Below are positions 29,751 through 40,728 of a stretch of 64,000 bases of DNA, one piece after another. Position numbers and translations under genes: made by a program. Origin of the DNA: Chitinophagaceae bacterium (GTDB lineage Bacteria; Bacteroidota; Bacteroidia; Chitinophagales; Chitinophagaceae); contig JADJOC010000002.1 of assembly GCA_016713965.1 (NCBI GenBank), positions 163,501-227,500 on the forward strand. The letters run 5' to 3'. Under the pieces are notes generated by a model. It was given only the letters and a program-made list of their open reading frames with translations, did not search any database and had not been told where the DNA came from. Numbering within the stretch: position 1 is the first letter of the stretch; each line of letters begins with the position of its first letter.

Positions 29751-29801
29751 ATAAGTCAACTTTTTTGTCAACTTATTCTAGGATCATTCATATTTTTAAA
29801 T

Positions 29802-29836
29802 AAAAAAAGCATCCTATTTCCTTGGATGCTTTTTTT
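29802..29836 (+). terminator. Intrinsic terminator, displaced from lipoprotein 3 by IS copy A
   Basis: AAAAAAAGCATCC and GGATGCTTTTTTT pair as a 13-bp stem with a 9-nt loop and are followed by T. Only 11 nt separate it from the IS right end. Before insertion it would lie about 20 bp from the stop codon at 28474-28476. Confidence 0.85.
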
Positions 29837-29886
29837 TATTGACATAGCTGCAAAACATACTAACTTTAGGGATAGAAAAAATTAAG

Positions 29887-30303
29887 ATGAAAAAACTATT
29901 ATTTTTATTTTTAGTACAAACTATATTTTTGTTAGGATGCAATGATAATAAGATTGAAAAACCAACGACCGCTTGGGATACAGGCAGGGAATTTATCAGG
30001 TCATCTTTAGATGGGGATTTTAAAAGAGCAGAAAAGTTTTTGTTACAGGATGAAGCTAACAAACAATTTTTTGAATCCTATAAATCTTATTACAACCGCT
30101 TACCAATAGAAGACAAGCGGAAGTATAAAAGCGCTTCGTATGAAATAAATAAATTACTGGAACTAAATGATTCTACAGTAATTATTAATTATTCAAATTC
30201 ATATATGCATACCCCCATGGAAATAAAAGTAATTAAGGATAATAATAATAATTGGGCAGTCGATTTCACATACATTTCTTCAGGAAATTTACCAATTAAT
30301 TAA
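29887..30303 (+). CDS. Small lipoprotein, divergent fourth DUF4878-like member
   Basis: 138 residues with lipobox IFLLGC after MKKLLFLFLVQT. The pattern TAWDTGREFIRSSLDGDFKRAEKFLL followed by paired strands (STVIINYSNSYMHTPMEIKVI and WAVDFTYI) fits the same fold as the three upstream paralogues, with low identity. Ends 1 bp before the crcB start, so co-transcribed with it. Confidence 0.62.
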   Translation: MKKLLFLFLVQTIFLLGCNDNKIEKPTTAWDTGREFIRSSLDGDFKRAEKFLLQDEANKQFFESYKSYYNRLPIEDKRKYKSASYEINKLLELNDSTVIINYSNSYMHTPMEIKVIKDNNNNWAVDFTYISSGNLPIN

Positions 30304-30304
30304 T

Positions 30305-30673
30305 ATGATAAAGAATTTTATTTTAGTTGGATTAGGCGGGGGAATTGGTTCAATGCTACGATATGCAATTTCTTATATCCCATATAAAAATTTTCCTTAT
30401 TCTACATTATTAGTAAATATTACCGGCAGTTTTATTATCGGGCTGATTGCCGGCCTGTGCCTGAATAACGAATCATTAAATAACAGTTACAAAATATTTT
30501 TTGCTATAGGAATATGTGGGGGCTTTACTACTTTTTCAGCTTTTGCATTAGAAAATTTACAGCTTTTGCAACAAGGGCGATTTTTTATCGCCTTATTATA
30601 TATCTCTTTAAGCGTAATATTCAGTATTATAGCAGCCTGGTCAGGTTTTAAATTGAGTATGATAGGCACATAG
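30305..30673 (+). CDS. crcB: Fluoride channel CrcB/Fluc
   Basis: 122 residues with four membrane helices. Motifs GLGGGIGSMLRY, STLLVNITGSFIIG and ICGGFTTFSAFALE are characteristic; the last contains the Phe-box and TTFS segment lining the fluoride path. It exports fluoride as a dual-topology dimer. No fluoride riboswitch is visible, since the spacer to the upstream gene is one base. Confidence 0.93.
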   Translation: MIKNFILVGLGGGIGSMLRYAISYIPYKNFPYSTLLVNITGSFIIGLIAGLCLNNESLNNSYKIFFAIGICGGFTTFSAFALENLQLLQQGRFFIALLYISLSVIFSIIAAWSGFKLSMIGT

Positions 30674-30743
30674 ATTCATATAAATATGAAAACCTATACA
30701 ATAAAAGATTAGAAAATAAGCCTTAACTTTTAAACTAAAAAAT

Positions 30744-31291
30744 ATGTATGTACTTCACCCCTGGCATGGGGCAGATTACGGAAATAATGCACCACAAATT
30801 GTAAATGCCTTAATTGAAATACCACAAGGCAGTAGTGCTAAATATGAAATTGATAAAAAAACAGGTTTATTAAAATTAGACAGAGTAATTTTTCTTCTTT
30901 CCATTATCCCGTTAATTACGGATTTATACCACAAACACTAGGCAAGGATGAAGATCCTTTGGATATATTAGTGATGTGCAGCCAAAGTATTCAATCTTTA
31001 TGCCTGGTAGAAGCCCGGGTAATTGGTAATATGCAAATGATGGATACGGGGGAAGTGGATGATAAGATAATTGCTGTGGCTACTAAAGACCCTGCTGTTA
31101 ATCATATTACCAATATCAGTGAACTGCCCGGGCATTTTTTAGCTGTTCTAAAAAATTATTTTGAACAATATAAAGTACTGGAAAAGAAACTGGTTGAAAT
31201 TGATGATTTCCAGGATAAAGAAGCTGCTTATAAAGTAATTGAAGAATCAATTGTTTATTATAAGGAAAAATATTTGCCTGGTAATGAATAA
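30744..31291 (+). CDS. ppa: Inorganic pyrophosphatase (one frameshift)
   Basis: Family I soluble pyrophosphatase, 182 residues when one T is added to the T5 run at about 30890-30894. N-terminal NALIEIPQGSSAKYEIDK and LLKLDRV, then the rejoined HYPVNYGFIPQTLGKDEDPLD with the metal-binding Asp residues, then VDDKIIAV. Hydrolyses PPi and drives biosynthetic reactions. Uncorrected, the gene splits at 30941/30959. Confidence 0.92.
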
Positions 31292-31304
31292 AAAAACTAC
31301 ACAT

Positions 31305-31736
31305 ATGGACATTCAAACCTTTTTTATTTTAATCGCCATTGGCTTTGGTGCCGGAATGCTTGGCGGCCTGGTGGGAATTGGCGGAGGGATTGTAATAGTG
31401 CCTGCCCTCATCTATTTTTTAGAATACACCCAAAAACAAGCGCAGGGAACTTCACTGGGGTTATTACTGTTGCCGTTGGGCATATTGGGGTTTCTGCAAT
31501 ATTATAATTATTGCCAAAAATCAGGCATACCTATCGACTTTAAAGTAATTGGCATTATGGGAATAGGTTTTTTAATTGGCAATTTTTTTGGCAGCAAAGT
31601 AGCTATTAAGATTGACCAGGAAATTTTAAAAAAAATATTTGCAGTATTTATTATTTTAATCGGCTTAAAAATGTTGTTTATAGATAAAAAAATTAAGGAT
31701 AAGAAAACAATAGAAAATATTACAGAAAAAAAATAA
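31305..31736 (+). CDS. TauE/SafE-family half-length membrane protein
   Basis: 143 residues with four membrane helices. The N-terminal GAGMLGGLVGIGGGIVIVPALIY is the family signature; QGTSLGLLLLP follows. Full members have two such repeats (~260 residues); this is a single repeat and presumably works as a dimer. Members export sulfite, sulfoacetate or other organic anions; the substrate here is unknown. ATG 31305 was chosen; 31287 is possible and would overlap the ppa stop. Confidence 0.8.
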   Translation: MDIQTFFILIAIGFGAGMLGGLVGIGGGIVIVPALIYFLEYTQKQAQGTSLGLLLLPLGILGFLQYYNYCQKSGIPIDFKVIGIMGIGFLIGNFFGSKVAIKIDQEILKKIFAVFIILIGLKMLFIDKKIKDKKTIENITEKK

Positions 31737-31863
31737 ATCCTAGATTATACATAATAGCCCAATAGTAATAGTATTATGAGTGAACAAAGACTATTTTATT
31801 TGGTTTACCAAAAAAAGAGAACAAGTTTACAACTAGGTACAATAAAACTATAGTCATTCAATA

Positions 31864-31898
31864 ATTATAAAAGCCCGTTTTATACGGGCTTTTATAAT
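31864..31898. terminator. Bidirectional intrinsic terminator
   Basis: A 15-bp perfect stem (ATTATAAAAGCCCGT and its complement) with a 5-nt loop, between convergent TauE-like and M36 peptidase genes. A/T tracts on both sides allow termination from both strands. Confidence 0.85.
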
Positions 31899-31915
31899 TA
31901 AAAATAATTAAAATT

Positions 31916-34808
31916 TTATCTCTTAATTATCCTGATTACTTCTGATAAATCCTTGTTTGTTACTTTAATAAAGTACGCACCTGCAGAATATTTTGATACA
32001 TCTAGCTTAATAATATTACCATTAAAGTTTTTTTGTACTGTTGGTGTACAATATTCTTCCTGCAATATCAGTAACATTTATAACTACTGTGCCATTTACC
32101 CCATTGCTAAATTTTAAATTTACTTCATCAGATACAAGATTAGGATAAGCTTGAACAAAAGCAGCACCAGGCCTGTTTATTATGGCAGGTACAGTTTTTG
32201 AATAAGTTTTTTTGTTGTCTAATCCTGTTTCTACCACACGGTAAAAATATCTAACATTAGGCTGTACATTTACATCATTATATGTATAAGTATTATTACC
32301 CGTGCCACCTTTGCCTGGTACAGTAGCAATGGTTGTAAAATCACCGGTTTCGCCTTTACGTTGCAGTTCAAATCCTTTGCTGCTTATTTCATTAGCAGTT
32401 TCCCATTTCACATCAATGCTTTTACTTGTAGGGGTAGCGGTAATTGATACAAAATTTACTGATAAAATAATAAGCTGGCAACCCGGCGGTAAATCAAAAG
32501 CTGCAACCTGGTCTGCTTTACTAGTTGATAACCCTTGTACAGCGCTAAAGCCCATACCCCTGCGTGCAAATGCATTCCAGATAGCACAAGCATTTACTCC
32601 ATTGTTATTGGCCGCATCTGCTGCTAAAATAGCATCTCTCGAATCTAAAAACCCTGGCTGGCATGGCTGCATTTTCAAACCGTCTATTACCAGCTGCATG
32701 GCCCTATTATTGCCACCATTACCATTATATAAATCCGGGTCATATCCATACTGATCAATAAAATACCAATACATATCCCATAAGGCAGAGCACCATATTT
32801 CGCCAATGAAATGCGGGCTGTTTGTCATATCTGCAGCCATTTCACCATATTGCCTTGGGTTAATGGTCATATCAAAAGAGTAAGGTGAAGTACGTATACC
32901 GGCACCATTGGGAGCCTGTCCCATAGCATATGTACCTATTGGCCGGGGAGTTATGGCATCATCATTAAGCTTATGCGTTAAAGCTAAGCCGAAAAAATCG
33001 CTCCACCCTTCTCCGCCCTGTTCTGTATTACTTAAACAACCGGCATTATTACCTGTAAGCCTTGTAGAAATCCCATGCCCATATTCATGAAAAATAATAC
33101 CATTGTCAAAGTCTCCATCAAGTTCAGGGTTTGTTCTTTTAATGGTTGTATTTACAACAATATTATTTTGTAATGCCAGTTTTATAGCAGCTCCATCAGC
33201 TTGGCTGATCATTAATGAAGGTATGTTGATTGTTGCATCTTCCCCACCCATTACTGCAGGCGGCCCGGGAACATTATTTACTATTATAACACCAATGGCA
33301 CCGGCATTTTGTGCATTTTTTACTTTTACAGCAAAACTACAAGTGCCTCTGTCTATTAAAGCTATTCTGCCATTAACTGCTGCCGCATTATTAAATGCAA
33401 CACACCCGTCATTAGGTATAGCATATACAACATCCCCGGTTGTTCCTGCCAAAGTCAAACAAGGCCCAAATACTGATGTACCGGCTGCTTTAGTTCCTGC
33501 AATATTATTGGGGGCATTTACTACTACGCCTGCGCTATTTCCTGCGTTCCACAAATACATTTGCATTCTCGATGCCCCTCCATCATTGGTAGGTTGAAAA
33601 TTTGCATTATTCCTTGTTTTGCAATTATTGGCATCGTCTTGTGCTTCTGCCCGTATATAATCATTTTGAAAACCGCCTTTGCCATTATTGTTATTTTGAA
33701 AATTTCTGGAAACTTCATTAAAACCATACTTGTAAAATATATCATGCATAATATTATTGGCATAAAACAAATTTGTAATAGCAGCATCCTGATAAGTGGA
33801 AGGCTCCTGTGCAAAATCAATAGGAAAATTAAAATCGAGGTTTGCAGCATTAGCACTATTAGCCTGGGTTTGTGCTAAATTATTTTGATTATTCACATCT
33901 TTATATGCCCACACGTTATTACCCCTGGTATAGGTAAAATTATTTTGACCATTGTTTAACCAACCAAAAGGAGAGGCGTCAGCGCCGGCATCGTTCCATG
34001 GGCTATTTATAACGGCCCTTGGCTGAAATGAAGGAGCTTCAACCCGGTAACTCAATACATTAAAATCATTAGCAGCTAAAGGAGAAAGCGGAGAAAATGT
34101 ATTATTGTTTACTCCACATTCTTCGCCAGGAGCATCTGTAGGATTATGTGGTTCAAACCCGCAATGAACAACATTATCTTTTTTATCCACTACCATGCCT
34201 GTTTGGGCATCTACAAAAACATCCCACCGGTTTTGAGCGCTTACTTCATAGATATTAACTTTCCATACTAATTTTGCTCCTTTACCACCTTCATCCGGTA
34301 ATATCAATAAATTTGCAGAAATTTCTTCCAGAGCAATACCAGCTTTACTAAATAAAATTTCACCCGGTATATTTTTCCCCTGGGGATTACTAGCTAACTG
34401 TACCAGCGGCTCGGTGGTTTTTAAGTTTACGTTTTCAATTGCAGTTTGTACTGCAGATAATGGTGTTAAAGAAGCTTGTGCAACGGCTATTTTTTTATCA
34501 ATATTACTTATAAACCTATTGCCTAAGTTTAATACTTTATTATTTTTGTCAATATTAATATTGATTTCCCCATTATATACTTCCACACCTTTGTAACGCT
34601 GGGTAAAGTAAATGTGTGTTACTCCATTGTGCGCATCTGTATATTCATAACCTTGCTTTATCTCTGCAATATCAGCTTTTGTAAGCTGGTATTTTTGCAG
34701 GTTATTTTGCAAATAGCTTAATGCTATATCCGATCTAGACTGAGCAGAAATTTGTAAGCATGAAAAAAGGGCAATACATACACATATTGTGTTTAGAATT
34801 CTCTTCAT
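31916..34808 (-). CDS. Secreted M36 (fungalysin) metallopeptidase with PA domain and T9SS sorting domain, one frameshift
   Basis: 963 residues from ATG 34808 with a signal peptide ending near ISAQS. FTP-like propeptide, then the zinc site IIFHEYGHGIS and downstream EQGGEGWSDFFG Glu; a PA domain (VVYAIPNDGCVAF...IALIDRGTCSFAVKVKNAQNAGAIGVIIVNN) is inserted in the catalytic region; a fibronectin-like domain (VKWETANEISSKGFELQRKG) and a type A T9SS C-terminal domain follow. An extra A in the A7 run at 32030-32036 truncates the last ~33 residues; removing it restores NGNIIKLDVSKYSAGAYFIK and the final RIIKR. Probably exported by the type IX system and surface-attached. Confidence 0.88.
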
Positions 34809-35035
34809 AAGCAAATAAGTTTTTTTAGTTTAGTTAATTAATGTACAGATAAAATATTATGGTAATAACATTTTATTATGATAATAAATGGTGTAAGTTT
34901 ATGGGAAGGAATTGTATAAATTTATTAAAGACTTGTTAAAAATACTGGAAAAATTTTATTAATCAAAAAAATAATAGAATACTAGTATTTTTTATACTGC
35001 GGTAGTGGTGATACCAACCGCGAAAGACTGCCTTA

Positions 35036-35053
35036 GCTGGTATACCCACCAGC
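35036..35053. repeat. REP-like palindrome in the spacer upstream of M36
   Basis: GCTGGT and ACCAGC flank a 6-nt loop. A second GGTAGTGGTGATACC block sits just to the left. The core resembles 781-810. The 275-bp spacer between 34815 and 35090 has no gene. Confidence 0.5.
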
Positions 35054-35090
35054 CACCTTAGCATCTATAATAGTTCCTATTAATAAAAGT

Positions 35091-38000
35091 TTAAACAGCT
35101 TCAATGCCTGTTTCTTTAAATACAGGCAGCTGCACATAAAAAACAGTTCCTTCACCTGCCTGCGTATCAAACCATATTTTACCCTTAGCTTGTTCAATAA
35201 TTCCTTTACACATGGCCAGGCCTAAGCCCGTGCCCGAAGTTTTTGTTGTGAAGTTTGGTGTAAATATTTTCGACTGGATACTTTGAAGTATACCTGCACC
35301 ATTATCAGATATAGTTACCAGTGCCCATTTACTTTCCTGTATACTACTTATGATTCTGATATCCGGCGTTTTATTTACAGGTACTGCCTGTAATGCATTC
35401 TGCATCAGGTTGGTAAATAAACGGTTTATCTGGGTTTTATCTGCTTCTATTATTATTTTATCTTCCAGGTGCTCCCACGATATTTGTGTACTATCTCCGG
35501 CTGTATGAAGTTGAATTACAGATTTTAGCACATCATTTAAATCAAATGTTTCTATTTTAGGATTTCCAATATTTGCAAATTGGCTAAACTCACTTGCGAT
35601 TTGATTGAGATGTTCAATTTGTTCTACTAATGTTTGTGCTACATTTTCAGTAAGCTCATTTACATTATGGGCGTTATTCTGGATAGCCTTTTGTAAATAT
35701 TGCAAGCTCAGTTTCATAGGCGTTAATGGGTTTTTTATCTCATGCGCTACCTGCCGGGCCATTTCACGCCATGCTATTTCCCTTTCGCTTTTAGCCAGTG
35801 CTACAGCACTTTCATCCAGCTTGCTTACCATTTTATTATATTCTTTTACCAAGTCACCAATTTCATCATTACGCTTCCACTCAATAGCCTCATTATGTTT
35901 CCCCAGGTTTACTTCCTTCATTTTATTACTAATCAGCGTAAAAGATCTTATAATCCTGTTTGTGATAAAAAGTGCGACAATACCGGCCACTAAAAAAATA
36001 AATGCATTTAAGTTAATTATCGTTACCAGGAAATTAGAGATTTCCTGTTTTAATTTACTTTGCGAAGTAAAGTATGGTATATTAAGATAGGCATATACTG
36101 TTCCCATCTTATCTATAACCGGAACATAATTACTTACAAAGCTAAGCTTGCCAATTTTTTCTTCTTTAAAATATTGCACTTCTTTTTTCTCATGCAAATG
36201 ATAATAAGCCAGAGGGTCCATCAATGTACTTACTATTCCTTTATTGTAAGGCAGGGGCAAAGAAGATACTTTCAGGTTACCTTCTATATCATATAAATTT
36301 ATGTCGACAGCATGTATCTCGGATATTTTAGCAATTAATTTCTCTAATTTTTCCCTGTACCCTACATCATAAACTTTTAATACATCATCAAAAGTTGACA
36401 ATTCTTCAAATGCAGTCCGCACTTCATTTTCCATTATATGAATAGTACGGCTGAGCTTTTCCTTATTATTATTTTCATACCTGTTAATAAAAAATAAAAT
36501 TGTTGCCACACCGATAATTAAAAAACATAACACACATATAAAAATGATAGTGACATGTATTTGATTTTGAATGCTCATCTGCCAGTTATACCGTGCTTTA
36601 TTTCCACTTAATTTGGATATGAACAAAACATTTAACAACCAGAATAAAGTTGCAATTAATAAAAAAGCACAAAAAAGATACGAGAACAAAGTAATAGATT
36701 CAATTAAAAAATTATCTTCTTTAGCTATGACCACAACTTTATCTGAGCCTGATTTAAACCACAATTCGTCATAACCATTTTTTTTGTATGAAGTAAAATT
36801 TTCTTTTGGAATATCATTTACTTTTAGCTTTGTTGGAAAAGCATAATCATTATGACTGTTTACCAATTGTAAATTATTATATACTGCAAATGAATAAATT
36901 GAAGAATTTTCAATAGAACTGTTATATCCTTTAGAAAATAATTCCGGGTATAAAGCGTCCGTTCTAAAAATTTTTGGCCTTGCCAGGATAAATACATATC
37001 CTAATAAATTATCTAAGCTATCGGTTACATTTTTTTTACTGATATAACTAAACCTGTCATAAGATTCATCATAATAAGATAACCCTGGTATATTAGTGGG
37101 TTTTGCCTGGGTGCTTAAAATAAAATTCAATTCATTGTATCCGCTGGAATCCCTATTGTGTAATGGTTTTTCATCGATAGTGAAAGTATAAATTTTGGTA
37201 TCATATTTATTATTATACACAGAAGAATTGCCATTAACTATACTATCTTTAAATGCATAACTGGTAGAATCATTATAAAACCGGTTAAAATTAGCTGCCA
37301 AAAAATCGTTCCTAAAATCAGCCAGCAGGGTATTCATTAAAGTTTCATTACTCGGATCTGCTTTGGTAAATAATACATCTGCATAATGTTCCCTATTGCT
37401 GAATTCCTTTTGTTTGTTTTCTACTACAATAATCGAAACGATAGAAATTGAAAAAAAGAAAAGCCAGAATATTAACCTGGAAGAAATCGTTTTGCTATTT
37501 AATAATCTTAAATAATTATTATTTACCAAATAAATATATAACAATAGCCAGATAAGCATATATAATTCAAAAGCAATGCTTCCGTAGCTTAAATTCATAG
37601 TTAAAAATGCCAGGCCACATATTGTTATACATAAATAGATGGCAATAAAATTTTTTGAAAAAGGGGCCTTAATAAAAAAAGTAAGATTTGTGTTAAGAAA
37701 AAATACCCCATACTTATACAACACAAAACAATAAACCCTATAAAACTGTATATATTAAGCGTAAAGAAATTTATTACATCAAACGAAATCTGGGAATCTT
37801 TTACCATTGTCCGTATAATATGCCCGATAACAAATGTAGCTGCAATTAACACCACTACAGCCAGTAATAAATATATCCATTTTTCAAAAGATTTTTTTGG
37901 CTTTATTTCTATTTGCTTTTCTTGCAAATGATGATAAGTGAATAGTATAATCCAAACGAACAATATTGTATTTATTAATAAATCCCCTAAGGATCTCAAT

Positions 38001-38853
38001 ACCCAGTTAGAGCCATAAATGGCGGGATCAAACAATTCAAATTGCCTGAAATTTAACGGAATGGGCAAATAATAACTGGCTATTCTTAATACAATAGTGA
38101 TAATCAATAAAAATAATATCCCATTTCGCAAATGATTTTTTACCGCTAAAAAATTAGCACATAAGTGAATGAATAATAATACAATTAATGTTGCCACTAT
38201 TCTTAACCATACAGCAACCATATTATTTTTTATGAGTACAATATTTGTTTTTTGTACCAAATAAAAAAGAGTATTGCCGCTTACGGACTTTACCGGAAAA
38301 CTGTTAGGCTCAAGCGTTAAATCATAATTTAACTCAACATCCGGATCTATCGTGAAAGTATTTTGCAAGTACTCATTAGTAATAATATATTTCCATTTTA
38401 CAGGAATGAGTACCACAGAAGCTATTTTATTCACATATGCTTTTTTCCATACGTAATACCCATTTTGCAGCTGGATAAAGCCTTCATTCTTATCAGACAA
38501 CAAAATAGCATCATTAGGCTGGGTAGATTGGGTATTCCAAAATGAAATAAAAAAATTGCCGGTATTTTTTTGTTCATATAAATAAAAAAAATATTTTTTA
38601 TTTATATAATTATTTAAAAATAATTCATCATGTTGCTTAGTAGCCAGTTTATTAATCGTAACTGTATCTCTGATCAGTTTTTGATAATCCTGTTCCTGTT
38701 GTTGTATATATTTGGTTAAATTCTTTTGTACTGCATTTACGGAAGAATTGCCCGACCAGTAATTATCTATAAAAAAAGAAATAGTTATAAGCCATGCAGC
38801 AATAATAAGCTGATAGCTCTTTTTAAAAAAAACTGACTAAAGGAATTTTGCAC
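35091..38853 (-). CDS. Large multi-pass sensor histidine kinase, NtrY-like C-terminus (two frameshifts)
   Basis: 1254 residues if one T is added to the T8/A-run near 38821-38835 and one base near 37655-37660. The N-terminal half is unusual: a first membrane helix, a long extracytoplasmic segment with coiled-coil (NLTKYIQQQEQDYQKLIRD), then about seven membrane helices (WLRIVATLIVLLFIHLCANF onward), a second extracytoplasmic sensor domain, a HAMP (IRSFTLISNKMKEVNLGKH), HisKA with H-box AHEIKNPLTPMKLSLQ and HATPase_c with NALQAV (N-box), DNGAGI and TGLGLAMCKGI. No response regulator is adjacent. GTG at 38853 is 2 bp past the mazG stop, so the two genes are co-transcribed. Confidence 0.82.
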
Positions 38854-38855
38854 TG

Positions 38856-39658
38856 TTATTTATTTTTAACCTCATTACTTTTTTTTACTTCATTCCAAAG
38901 CATATCCATCTGCTCTAAATCTAATTCATGCAATTGTTTACCCTTTTCGGCTGCCATGCTTTCCATTTTGTAAACCTGTTTATAAATTTTTTATTGGTGC
39001 GTTCTAAGGCATTTTCAGCATCCAGGTTTAAAAACCTTGCGTAATTAACTATGCTAAAAAATAAATCTCCAAGCTCATCTTCCATTTTATCTGCATCGCC
39101 ACCGGCTACTGCTTCCTGTAGTTCTAGCTTTTCTTCCTGTACCTTATCCCATACCTGTTCTTTGGTTTCCCATTCAAATCCCACCTGTTTGGCTTTCTCC
39201 TGGAGCCTCATTGCTTTTACCATGGAAGGCAAAGCTTTAGGAACACCACTTAATATAGATTTTTTTCCTTCCTTTAATTTTAGTTTTTCCCAATTTTGTT
39301 TTACGTCATCTTCGTTATTCACTTGTACAATTCCTTCCATATTTTCTATATCATAAATATGAGGATGCCTGGCTATTAGTTTTTTACAAACTGACCCAAT
39401 CACTTCTTCTAAAGTAAATTTATCCTTCTCTGCAGCAATTTTTGCATAAAAAATAATATGAAGCAAAATATCACCCAGCTCCTCTTTCATGCCCTTCCAA
39501 TCCTCTTCAGAAATGGCATCTACCAATTCATAAGTTTCTTCAATGGTAAGTTGGCGAAGTGTATGAATGGTTTGCTTTTTATCCCAGGGGCATTTTTCCC
39601 TTAACTCATCCATAATGGATACTAAACGTAAAAAAATTTCAGATAATACAGTTTCCAT
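38856..39658 (-). CDS. mazG: Nucleoside triphosphate pyrophosphohydrolase (one frameshift)
   Basis: 267 residues after adding one A to the AAAA at about 38973-38976. Two MazG domains: CPWDKKQTIHTLRQLTIEETYELVDAI with EELGDILLHI and a C-terminal repeat with EEKLELQEAV and EDELGDLFFSIVNYARFL; the Glu/Asp residues bind Mg2+. It hydrolyses non-canonical or all NTPs to NMPs. Uncorrected, the tail is replaced by a spurious sequence ending at 38921; corrected it ends MLWNEVKKSNEVKNK, as in family members. First gene of the mazG-kinase pair. Confidence 0.92.
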
Positions 39659-39875
39659 TAATAATATTTAGATTTCAAATAGTGAATAAGATAATAAAAA
39701 AAATAAAGATTAAAAATATGACGGAATACCCTCGGAATTGCATTAATCATATCCAGATGATAAAATTTATGCCTGAACCATATAATAAAAGCATTCGATT
39801 ACTGATATTTTGTTAAAAATAATAAAGTTAAACCGTTATACATTGCTAATGATGCTTAATTGAAAGAATATAAGT

Positions 39876-39883
39876 TAAATTTG
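39876..39883 (+). promoter_or_regulatory. Candidate Bacteroidota -7 box (TAAATTTG)
   Basis: TAAATTTG fits TAnnTTTG and is 17 bp upstream of ATG 39901. A matching -33 element at the usual spacing is not clear. Confidence 0.35.
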
Positions 39884-39900
39884 ACAGAGAAAATTTAACT

Positions 39901-40728
39901 ATGATACATAAGCTTTTAATATTGTTTACTTGTTTTGCATGTCCGGTTTCTTTATTTGCACAATATTATTATAAAGATATTGTCACCAGCAAGCAAGTGG
40001 CAGCTGATTTAAGCATACTTAAAGAACAAAAAATCAGAACAGTAAAAATAAAAAGCTCTGAAAATGATGGCCTGCCCAGCGAAGGTTTTTTTGGTGAAAG
40101 AAAAATATCTAAAGATTATAGCCGGATAGAAACTATGACACGGTCTTATGTTACCGGGCCTTCATTATTTACTGCACATTTCAAAAAAGAATTGTTATAC
40201 AAAACGATAGATAGCTCACAAATTGCTGTATCTACATCTACTTATGAATACAATGATAAAAATAATGTTTCCAAAATTACTTCAATAATAAAATCTAATG
40301 ATGATGATTTTACTAATGAAATCAGGGAAGAACATATTTATTCATACGATGGAAATGGGGCACTTGAAAAAATGCAAAAAGTAAAAAATGGAAAGGATAC
40401 CGTTGTAATACTCTTTTCGCCGGATGAAAAAAATAATATAGCCATTGAAAAAGATACCAAAACCGGTAGCAAATATTTTTATTATTATGATGCAAAAAAC
40501 AGGTTAACCGATGTGGTGCATACCAATGATTTTAAAACAAAGCCCCTCCCCGATTACATGTTTGAATACAATGGCGCAGGCCTGTTGTCGCAAATGACAA
40601 ATACAGAAGAAGGTGGTAACTATTATTATATATGGAAATATATGTACGATAATGGGTTAAGGGTTAGGGAAAAATGTTACTCAAAAGAAAAACGCTTAAT
40701 GGGCACTATTGAATATGAATATAAATAA
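39901..40728 (+). CDS. Secreted protein with RHS/YD-like repeats
   Basis: 275 residues with a signal peptide ending near SLFAQ. Repeated Y-x-Y/YD-type strands (YEYNDKNNVSKITSI, IYSYDGNGALEKMQK, YYYDAKNRLTDV, FEYNGAGLLSQMTN, IEYEYK) resemble the YD repeats seen in RHS and related Bacteroidota cell-surface proteins, but no toxin domain is present. Its 3' end overlaps the next gene by 14 bp, so the two are likely translated together. Function unknown. Confidence 0.55.
   Translation: MIHKLLILFTCFACPVSLFAQYYYKDIVTSKQVAADLSILKEQKIRTVKIKSSENDGLPSEGFFGERKISKDYSRIETMTRSYVTGPSLFTAHFKKELLYKTIDSSQIAVSTSTYEYNDKNNVSKITSIIKSNDDDFTNEIREEHIYSYDGNGALEKMQKVKNGKDTVVILFSPDEKNNIAIEKDTKTGSKYFYYYDAKNRLTDVVHTNDFKTKPLPDYMFEYNGAGLLSQMTNTEEGGNYYYIWKYMYDNGLRVREKCYSKEKRLMGTIEYEYK

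Larger units (their letters stand above)
28483..29790 (-). mobile_element. IS3-family insertion sequence, copy A
   Basis: 1308 bp with imperfect ~24-bp terminal inverted repeats (TGAATCGTCCTAAAATAAG at the left; the right end reads TGAATGATCCTAGAATAAG on the other strand) and a 3-bp target duplication TAT. Carries OrfA and OrfB on the minus strand. Copy B (46341-47649) is the same element, differing by five homopolymer-length changes and one substitution. It lies 6 bp after the stop of lipoprotein 3 and 11 bp before that gene's intrinsic terminator. Confidence 0.92.

Noticed and set aside
30305..30673. Fluoride riboswitch before crcB
   Set aside because: The upstream gene ends one base before crcB, leaving no room for a leader.
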